From Moesziomyces globuligerus (lineage: Eukaryota; Basidiomycota; Ustilaginomycetes; Ustilaginales; Ustilaginaceae): a stretch of DNA of 64,000 nucleotides. Position numbers and translations under genes: made by a program. The DNA is taken from positions 62,001 to 126,000 of the forward strand of contig JARVLF010000020.1 in assembly GCA_030849465.1 (NCBI GenBank). Direction: 5' to 3'. The notes beneath the pieces were generated by a model. It saw only the letters and a program-made list of their open reading frames with translations. It did no database searches and was not told the DNA's origin. This document shows positions 57,243-64,000 of the stretch, one piece after another; within the stretch, counting starts at the first letter, position 1; the number at the start of each line of letters is the position of its first letter.

Positions 57243-59741
57243 ATGGTCCGCATACCTCCCCTTCCGCCCCATCTCGACGCCTACGAAGGATGGCAGCCCG
57301 CGTCTCCCCATCCCAAGATCGCAAAGGTCTCCAGCGACATCTCGCCAGCCGACATGTGGGCGTATTTCGTTCAGCAACGCCGCCCCGTCGTCATCGACGG
57401 CCTCCTCCATGACCCGCAATGGAACGCATCCAAGTGGACCAACCTCGACTATCTCAAATCCACCGCAGGACATTCTCAAGTCAAGATCGAGCCCATTCAT
57501 CCCGCCGCAGGCCACTTTGGCACCTCGGTCAAGAGGAAAAGCGTCAAGTTCGCCACCTTCCTCGACATGCTCCAGGACTCGCACAACCAGGGAAAGTGGT
57601 ACCTCACCACTCAGTACGTCCAAGAGAGCGAACAAGACCAGCCCACTTCATCCTCAGCCTCGGCCGAGTCTAGCGAGCAAGCCGATCTCGACAACGACTC
57701 GCAAGATAGCGACGACGAACCCGAACTCGACCCAGTCCTGCCCGCACCCACCGACGCGCTCGCCAACGACTTTCCAGCCAGTCCAGCTCTCCTCGGCAAC
57801 CTCGTCCTCCAACAGTGCAACCTGTGGCTCGGCAATAGCAAGGAGGGCAAGAGCAGCGGCCTCCATCACGACTTCCACGACAACCTCTACATCCTCCTCT
57901 CGGGCTACAAGCGCTTCCTCCTCTTCCCCCCTTCCGCACATCGCTACTTGCATCCTCGCGGTCTCGTAGACCGCGTCCATCCCAACGGCCTCATCGTCTA
58001 TGCTCCGCCCGGCGCACTACCCGCCTACATGCCCGGCCGCAGGCCCCAGCTCCCCATCCGTCCCGATGGTCTCGTTCCTTCCGACGCCGCAAGATGGCGC
58101 AGAAAGGCTCGCCTCCGCGTCAAGCGCGACATCGACGAGCGAGCTGCTGCCGACGCTGGTGAGGGATCTCGCAGCAAAAGCCAGCGCAAGGGTAAGGCGA
58201 AACAGACCCGCGCTCAGGAATTAGCCGAGGAGGCCTTGCTCCAGGCCCAAGCAGAGCTCCGCATCTGCCAGATGGACGAAGAAGGCATCGATCCAGAGGC
58301 AGATACTTCGGACGATGCCTACGGTGACGACGATGGCCAAGACGACAGCGACAACCAGGCCGATATCGAAGAACTCCTCGGCATCCTCGCCGAATCCAGC
58401 GACAAGCAGACCGGCGAATCCTCGGACGAAACTGCAAGCGCTAGCGACGCAGACGACAATGACCAAGACGACGACGCTGAAGATCAGATGCGCAGACTCT
58501 TGGCTTCTCTGCCTGACGCCATGAAGCCAGTCGCCATGGCTGCCTTCGCAGGCGACCAGCCTGCCTCTCACAAACTGCACGACTATCTAGCACGCATCGC
58601 CACATCCGACCACTCTGGCTCCCCGGCTCAGTCCGCTTCAGACGAAGACCACCATCAAGAATCTGACGCCGAGGACGATGCCAGTACAGACGACCTGGCC
58701 GTTGGCCGAGACTTTTCGTCGGACGATGATGACGCGCAGCTGCCACCACCACCGCTAGCCGTCCCGACCAATGGCACGAGAAAACGAAAACAAGCTTCGC
58801 CATCCGAAGAAGATGCGTCGAGCGAAGAGCAAGATAGCGCTGCTTCCGACGACGAGTCTCCCGATGTCCGCGCAAGCATGGCAAAGCGAGTCAAGATTGC
58901 ACAACACGTCGACAGCATCGATGCCGAGGAGCTGGACACAGATTCCGAAGAGAGCGAGGAGGAAGGCTTGGGCGTCCGGCAGCTTCTGGCTTCTGACGAC
59001 GAAGCAAGTGACGAGGATGACTCGGACGCCGCCGGTTTTCCGGCTGCGGAGTCCGGCTCCGAGTTTGGAGATGTGGACGAGGGCGAGGCTGAGCTCGAGC
59101 GCTTGCTCGCCATGGCTGACGACCGTGATGCCGACGATGACGGCGATGCCAACGGCACCGACGCAGCTGATCACGACGAACCGCAGAGCTTTTCGCGCAT
59201 CCCGCCGCACGTCTTGCACAGGGTGCTCAATGTGCCCGATGATCCCTCGCGTCCTTTGCCGAGCACCAAGAACGGCACGCATGCGAGTCTCAAGAATGGC
59301 GCTGAGTCGGAGCGTTACACCATCCTCCCTGGCTGTCCACCTCCGATCGAGGTGTTCCTCAAGCCGGGCCAGATGCTGTACCTGCCCGCGAGCTGGTATC
59401 ACGAGGTCACGTCATCGTCATCGCCGCCTGTGCACGAACGCGAGACCGCCTCGCGAGATGACGCCTCCGAGAGTCAGGTCCACATGGCGCTCAACTACTG
59501 GTTCCATCCGCCGGACGCGCTCGAGTTCGAGCCCGTCGAAGCAAGCCAGATGCAAGGACGGGCGTCGGACGAGGCTGTTGTGCCAGGACTCGGGGTAGGG
59601 CTCGGCGAAAGCGCCCTCGAGAATCGCGGCAGCGGAACGGGTACGCACGAGAGGCCCTATCGCGATGCAGAGGTCTGGGACGAGGTCGCACGCGCCGTCG
59701 AACAGCAGGTCAAGGCGGCACGAGACCGGGCTCGCTCATGA
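57243..59741 (+). CDS. JmjC/cupin-8 2-oxoglutarate oxygenase-like protein with large acidic insert
   Basis: 832 aa from the ATG at 57243, single exon. The N-terminal cupin part contains RRPVVIDGLL and SGLHHDFHDNLYILLSGYKRFLLFPP, with the HxD iron ligands at H208 and D210. The distal iron ligand lies in YLPASWYHEVTS (H720), followed by HMALNYWFHPP. The roughly 510 residues between them are mostly Asp/Glu/Ser-rich, with two basic patches (RRKARLRVKRD; KSQRKGKAKQTR). In ordinary JmjC proteins the gap is below about 150. The fold motifs suggest an active Fe(II)/2-oxoglutarate hydroxylase or demethylase with an extended loop. The substrate is unknown, and the acidic insert is compatible with histone or ribosomal-protein binding. 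Confidence 0.82.
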   Translation: MVRIPPLPPHLDAYEGWQPASPHPKIAKVSSDISPADMWAYFVQQRRPVVIDGLLHDPQWNASKWTNLDYLKSTAGHSQVKIEPIHPAAGHFGTSVKRKSVKFATFLDMLQDSHNQGKWYLTTQYVQESEQDQPTSSSASAESSEQADLDNDSQDSDDEPELDPVLPAPTDALANDFPASPALLGNLVLQQCNLWLGNSKEGKSSGLHHDFHDNLYILLSGYKRFLLFPPSAHRYLHPRGLVDRVHPNGLIVYAPPGALPAYMPGRRPQLPIRPDGLVPSDAARWRRKARLRVKRDIDERAAADAGEGSRSKSQRKGKAKQTRAQELAEEALLQAQAELRICQMDEEGIDPEADTSDDAYGDDDGQDDSDNQADIEELLGILAESSDKQTGESSDETASASDADDNDQDDDAEDQMRRLLASLPDAMKPVAMAAFAGDQPASHKLHDYLARIATSDHSGSPAQSASDEDHHQESDAEDDASTDDLAVGRDFSSDDDDAQLPPPPLAVPTNGTRKRKQASPSEEDASSEEQDSAASDDESPDVRASMAKRVKIAQHVDSIDAEELDTDSEESEEEGLGVRQLLASDDEASDEDDSDAAGFPAAESGSEFGDVDEGEAELERLLAMADDRDADDDGDANGTDAADHDEPQSFSRIPPHVLHRVLNVPDDPSRPLPSTKNGTHASLKNGAESERYTILPGCPPPIEVFLKPGQMLYLPASWYHEVTSSSSPPVHERETASRDDASESQVHMALNYWFHPPDALEFEPVEASQMQGRASDEAVVPGLGVGLGESALENRGSGTGTHERPYRDAEVWDEVARAVEQQVKAARDRARS

Positions 59742-59956
59742 GTGATGGCGGCCCTCCCGTGGCCCCTCTTCTGACCCTGATGAGTTGCAGTTCTGGTCGC
59801 ATTTCACCTCGCATCTCTCTTGTGCCAACAATCACAGCCCACCGTCATCGTCACGTACCGAGCGTAGCACACAGCGTGAGTTTCACATCAGCATCCATGG
59901 TGCGGGAAGGAGGTTGCGACAGAGACATTGACGTGAGTGCGTGCGTGTGTGGGGTT
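59742..59956. other. convergent 3' spacer
   Basis: Between the JmjC gene and the Zn2Cys6 regulator; no features noticed. Confidence 0.4.
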
Positions 59957-62900
59957 TCAGAAGCCGCTTTCTTCGAAAGCGACGAGGTTCTGGCCGAGGG
60001 TGCCGTCGAAGAGCTTCCAGACGTCGGGCATGGATTCGAGCGCGGGGAGGATGTGGGCGAGCTGCTGTTGGGGCATGTTGAGGTTCATACCGGCGAGGTT
60101 GCCCGGCTGAGCGCCGTCGAGCGAGACCGACGGCTGAGCCATGTCCCAACTCGGCATGGCTGCACCGAGGTCAGCATCAAGAGGCAGGTCGAAGCGGTCC
60201 TTCCAGTTGGCTGGGACTCTACTCGATCCTCGAGCGGCGTCCTCGGATTCGGGCTGACGATGACCACTGCCGCTGCCCAAAGGAGTTGCGAAGGGGTCGG
60301 TGGTGGTGGGACCGTTGTCATACGAGAGCCACATGCTTGAGAGCGAGGTGGTCGCATCGCTCGACCGCAGTCCGGCGGCGTTGTGGGCCGTTCGGCTCGT
60401 CGAGTTGCCAGCTAGCGGATTGAAGTTGCTCGAACCGTAGCCGAACGACGCTGCAGGCAGCAGTCCGCCACGCTCTTCGTCGGGTGAGGTGCCTTCGGCG
60501 ACTGCAGACGACACGTCCGACCGCGTCGAACCGTGGTTGAACTGGGAGAACCAACTCGCTTCCAACGTCTTGTCCGGGTAAGCGTGGTTCGAGACACGAG
60601 CTTTGGGCGAATGTGTACCTGTCGCAACTCTGGTCCGCGCAGTCGTGTCGGATACCTCGGGCGAATCGCCCTCGCTCTCCGGCAGCCGAATCCGCTTGAG
60701 CACCGAATCCACGCCGTCGTTTGCCTTGCGCTTCCTCGCCTCTCTCGGATGCTGGTCGTAGCGTTCGCCCTCTTCAAGCAGGTCAGCGAGGAGCTGGCAT
60801 CCTCTGCGAGCGATGGCGCTCTTGCGCGTGAAGCGGCCCAGCGCACCGAGCGCGCGCTTCACCTCCTGCCTCCGCTTAGCCCGATGCGAGGCGTGCGAAG
60901 CCGGCTTAAACATGTCGAGCGCCAGGATCGTAGCGGCCGCCACCGAGTGGTACGGGATCGTCCAGAGCGCACCGCCGTGGACGCGCGACTGCAAGTCGAG
61001 CTGCGGCCGGTCGTCTCCGTCCGAGTTCAGGCCGAGTCCGCGCTCGAGCTCGTGCAGAACCCCGCGCGCCGTCTCGATGGAAGCCGCGTGCGAGAGTTCC
61101 CGCTCGTGCGCCGAGACGTCGCGCGAGAGAAAGGCCCGGTGCATCACGAGGATCTTGTGCTGCACCGAGATGAAGAGGTAGTGCTGCAGCACCGTGGTGA
61201 AGCTCGGCAGGCCAGCGCGGCTTCCCCGCATCGACGCAGATCGGCTCGGGTCCAGGCACGCCTTGAAGCGATCCGTCACGAACCGCAGCCGTGCTTCGTG
61301 GTGACGCACGAGCGACAGCGACGGAACGCCCCGCGCCTTGTTGAGGTCCTCGAAAAAGTCGCAGACGATCTTGGCCACGTGGCACGTGAAGCGCTGCTTG
61401 GACGCGACGGTCAGCACGTTGACTTCGCGATTGATCAGCCGGCCCTCCTCCAGATCCTCGTCCGAGCAGTTGTGCGGCAGCGGCGTGTCGTACTGCCCTT
61501 CCACGATCGAGAAGCAGCCGCTGAAGGGGATGGCAAAGTAATCCTGCTGCGTAAAGGCCCACCACACCCGCTTGCCCACCTCGAGATCGATGATGCGCTT
61601 CTTCCAGATGGCAAACTGCCTCGGCGATTCATCCGGAAGCCGACAGGATCCCGCGTCATCGCACTGCACGGCTGCGCGTTTCAGCACTTGGCTGCGTTGA
61701 GCCGCGCAGGCCTCAAGAAACCTCGCCGAGCGTCCGAGCGCATGCAGCCCCAGCGTCTGGCCCGTCTTGATGCCGATTGCCAGCAGCGAGGTGAGCAAGT
61801 CGCTACCACAGATGTTGTGTCCCGCCACACAGAGGATGGCGATCGTCTGGCAGCAATACGTCGAGGGCTTGACCAGGTAGTCGGCCAACGACAGCGAGTC
61901 CATCGCAGCGTGAAGCAGGATCGACGCAAAGCGCATCCTCTCCACCTCTGCGCCGACACCGCAATAGATGCCCTCCTCCTCTGCCATCTGGTGGATGGCG
62001 ATGCTGCAGAGGACGTAGAAGAGCGAAAGCCATGCCGGGTCGATCGCTCGGAAGCCCTCGAAGTGAAGATCGTCCTCCTTGCCGAAGCCAGACATGGCAA
62101 TGGCCAAGAACGCCTCTACTTCCCGCTCGAAAGTGGGAAAGTGGACACAGCAATGCTGCCACGCGCCAATCTCCTTGGCAATGCCCACGATGCGGCGGAT
62201 CGCGGCCGGCGAGAGCTTCACGGCTTTGATGCCATCGGTCACCGGCTGGGCAGCTGGCCTCGCAAGTAGGTTTGCCGGTGGCAGCTCATCGGGGTGTGAG
62301 CGCAGCAGCGACTCGATATGAGTCACGACGAAAGCAGGGAGCCCTCGGCGGAGATGCTTGAGCATTCGCAGTCCCGAGTGGTCGTCCGCCCCATCGTCCA
62401 GCCCTCGGCCGTCGTTGTCCACCGGCTTCCGATGAAGGGAGCCGGAGCCGCTGTAGAGTGAGGCTTGGTTAGCGTCTCCTGCGGCTGTCAGAAGGTGCAG
62501 ATGGCTCGTCTCGGCATCCGTGTCCGAGGAGCTTGCGTCCAGGTCAAGATCGCGTCGCCTGTCCTTACCGAGGGTGAGGAACTCGAGTGTGGTGGCGGCG
62601 TCCGTCGAGGCGAGCTCCGCGTTCCGCTCTTGTGGCTCGGTAGCGGGAAGCGCTGGATCCACTCGACATGAAAGGCTCGCGGCGCCTTGCGGGTGAGCAC
62701 GGCTGCCGCCATCGACCTTGGCGCTTTGCGCGCGGGGGTCGACACGCCGATACAGACGTCTTCCATCATCGCCCATCTGGTCGGGGTAAAGCCCGCCGTG
62801 CGTAGGAGTCAGGTCGGACTGGGGCCCGGTCCAGGTGGCACGTCGATCTCCAAGTACAGAGATGACATCCTCGATATCATTCAGTCGAGCCTTGACGTCT

Positions 62901-63352
62901 TCGATGTTGTCTTCTCGCTTCGTCTGGTGATCTAGTCGCCTCTCGATGCGATCAAGCTGCTGCTGCAGCCTAGACAGTCCGCGAAGAAGGCTATCGGATC
63001 CGTTGCGCCCGTCGGACCTTGTTTCGATCTGCGCGTTAGGCACAATTGAGACTCTTCGGAGAGACCCAGAAGGCACGGGACTTGCTTCAGCCGTTCTGCC
63101 GTCGTCACTCTGCTCTTCGGGCGTCTTGAGTGAGCGCAGGGAGGAGGGACCTGCCGAATCGAGCGGAGAGCCTTCGAGACGGCAGCTCTCTGCCCTTCCT
63201 CGCTTCACGCATGATTGACATGGAACCCTCTTGTCGCACTTGATCTTTCGCCGAGCGCATTCGGTGCACGACCATGACGGACGTTGGCTCCTCTTGTACG
63301 GAACGAGGACGGGCTTAGACTCCTCTCCATTGCGGCTGGGTGTATCGGCCAT
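59957..63352 (-). CDS. Zn2Cys6 transcription factor with fungal-specific regulatory domain
   Basis: 1131 aa from the ATG at 63352; the frame extends five codons further without an ATG. The binuclear zinc cluster is at C29, C32, C39, C45, C48 and C57 (SCTECARRKIKCDKRVPCQSC). It is followed by a predicted coiled-coil linker/dimerisation segment (about 128-180, LQQQLDRIERRLDHQTKREDNIEDVKARL). The middle region (about 390-700) matches the fungal-specific transcription factor domain (FPTFEREVEAFLAIAMSGF; FASILLHAAMDSLSLADYLVKPS; TGQTLGLHALG). The C-terminal 300 residues are Ser/Gly/Asn-rich and probably activating. Such factors bind CGG half-sites. Target genes are unknown; a link to the CGG-N7-CCG palindromes 43 kb away would be speculation. 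Confidence 0.9.
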   Translation of the reverse strand: MADTPSRNGEESKPVLVPYKRSQRPSWSCTECARRKIKCDKRVPCQSCVKRGRAESCRLEGSPLDSAGPSSLRSLKTPEEQSDDGRTAEASPVPSGSLRRVSIVPNAQIETRSDGRNGSDSLLRGLSRLQQQLDRIERRLDHQTKREDNIEDVKARLNDIEDVISVLGDRRATWTGPQSDLTPTHGGLYPDQMGDDGRRLYRRVDPRAQSAKVDGGSRAHPQGAASLSCRVDPALPATEPQERNAELASTDAATTLEFLTLGKDRRRDLDLDASSSDTDAETSHLHLLTAAGDANQASLYSGSGSLHRKPVDNDGRGLDDGADDHSGLRMLKHLRRGLPAFVVTHIESLLRSHPDELPPANLLARPAAQPVTDGIKAVKLSPAAIRRIVGIAKEIGAWQHCCVHFPTFEREVEAFLAIAMSGFGKEDDLHFEGFRAIDPAWLSLFYVLCSIAIHQMAEEEGIYCGVGAEVERMRFASILLHAAMDSLSLADYLVKPSTYCCQTIAILCVAGHNICGSDLLTSLLAIGIKTGQTLGLHALGRSARFLEACAAQRSQVLKRAAVQCDDAGSCRLPDESPRQFAIWKKRIIDLEVGKRVWWAFTQQDYFAIPFSGCFSIVEGQYDTPLPHNCSDEDLEEGRLINREVNVLTVASKQRFTCHVAKIVCDFFEDLNKARGVPSLSLVRHHEARLRFVTDRFKACLDPSRSASMRGSRAGLPSFTTVLQHYLFISVQHKILVMHRAFLSRDVSAHERELSHAASIETARGVLHELERGLGLNSDGDDRPQLDLQSRVHGGALWTIPYHSVAAATILALDMFKPASHASHRAKRRQEVKRALGALGRFTRKSAIARRGCQLLADLLEEGERYDQHPREARKRKANDGVDSVLKRIRLPESEGDSPEVSDTTARTRVATGTHSPKARVSNHAYPDKTLEASWFSQFNHGSTRSDVSSAVAEGTSPDEERGGLLPAASFGYGSSNFNPLAGNSTSRTAHNAAGLRSSDATTSLSSMWLSYDNGPTTTDPFATPLGSGSGHRQPESEDAARGSSRVPANWKDRFDLPLDADLGAAMPSWDMAQPSVSLDGAQPGNLAGMNLNMPQQQLAHILPALESMPDVWKLFDGTLGQNLVAFEESGF

Positions 63353-64000
63353 GTCGCAGTCTTCCACAGATGATAGCGGCTGGAAGCAAGTGAGATTCCC
63401 GTCACAGCAGCTGCAGCAATCCGTTAGTGGCCTCCCTCGCAGTCGCTCGCATAGACCTGCACAAAGGGCGGTCCGAGCGTGTTGCTCCTTGGACTACCGT
63501 GAGAAGGACAGACGCCCTCACTCGATTAGAGGGCGAGCGGTGCTGAAACCGCTCATGTGCCGGACGTCGAGTGGGTCGGTCAGCGAGGGGGAAATGTAGA
63601 TGGTTGCGAGGCAGATCGGTGTGCGCTGAACACCGGGCCACTTGACATCGACGACCATGATTTTGGATTTCGCTTATCTTGGCTTCCCGCATTGCCGCGA
63701 CCCGGATGGCTGCGACCTTAAATTCACGCTTCACCGTTTCGCAGATAAAGCCCAGCTTATCGCCGCCGCGAGTGCGGGGTTCGCGAATCAGTTCGGTCGG
63801 AACTCACGCTCATGTGTCGTGTTTCTCGCGCAAGACTCACTTGTCTCAACCATATGAATGTTATGTGGTGTTCCTGCCATGGATACCTCGACATTTCAAC
63901 GTACAACCGCGAACGGATGCCTGAAAACAGAGAGCGGCGGTGAAGAGCGCTATTCCTTGCGTCGAGGCGGCCAAAGCTGGTCCGAGAAGTCCGAAGCCGT
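63353..64000. other. right-edge region upstream of the Zn2Cys6 gene
   Basis: Promoter-side sequence of the transcription factor. A 71-codon frame (63642-63857) exists but has no recognisable motif. No gene can be supported up to the edge. Confidence 0.4.

Noticed and set aside
1..64000. CRISPR arrays, prophage, operons, ribosome-binding sites
   Set aside because: The window is eukaryotic nuclear DNA with spliceosomal introns; no regularly spaced repeats of CRISPR type exist.

Overview
The window is a gene-dense, GC-rich, mostly intron-poor stretch of fungal nuclear DNA. Lanosterol 14-alpha-demethylase, an NCS1 permease, an external EF-hand NADH dehydrogenase, a Zn2Cys6 regulator, an MP88-like wall glycoprotein and an Slm1-type BAR-PH protein together point to a basidiomycete. 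The compact genes, the short (80-119 bp) GTAAGT/GTACGT introns and the long low-complexity Ser/Ala/Gln stretches suggest a smut-type (Ustilaginomycotina) yeast. That lineage call is inference; no rRNA marker is present.

Layout. 0-7 kb: a truncated lysophosphatidate-acyltransferase-like gene running off the left edge, a polyglutamine FAR1/zinc-knuckle DNA-binding protein, an MP88-like secreted glycoprotein and a lipoate-protein ligase. 7-14 kb: an Opy2-like membrane anchor, CYP51 (ERG11) and an NCS1 permease. 14-20 kb: a divergent pair that belongs to one pathway, namely a DUF1338/HglS-type 2-oxoadipate dioxygenase/decarboxylase and an ALDH7 alpha-aminoadipic-semialdehyde dehydrogenase. Their shared spacer carries three nearly identical CGG-N7-CCG palindromes. 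19.5-22.2 kb: a gene-free tract of degenerate repeats. 22-32 kb: an SR140-like splicing factor, a WRNIP1/Mgs1 AAA ATPase, RER1, external NADH dehydrogenase and ATP synthase subunit k. 32-40 kb: a Yae1-domain gene tightly joined to a coiled-coil gene (probably sharing its first exon), a DJ-1/PfpI protein, the small subunit of TFIIA and a YDR124W-like protein. 40-52 kb: a Sec14/CRAL-TRIO protein, a short-chain dehydrogenase, an Rdh54/Rad54B translocase and an Slm1-like BAR-PH protein. 52-64 kb: ALG7, TFIIE alpha, a JmjC protein with a giant acidic insert and a Zn2Cys6 transcription factor.

Most genes are unrelated housekeeping functions. Themes are mitochondrial energy and cofactor metabolism (lipoylation, NADH oxidation, ATP synthase), general transcription (TFIIA, TFIIE), ER/Golgi functions (CYP51, ALG7, RER1) and genome maintenance (Mgs1, Rdh54). 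The only adjacent genes that clearly act together are the two lysine-catabolism enzymes at 14.6-19.5 kb. Introns were placed by eye from splice consensus, reading phase and family conservation in RER1, ATP19, the Yae1 gene, the DJ-1 gene, TOA2, the SDR and the SLM1-like gene.
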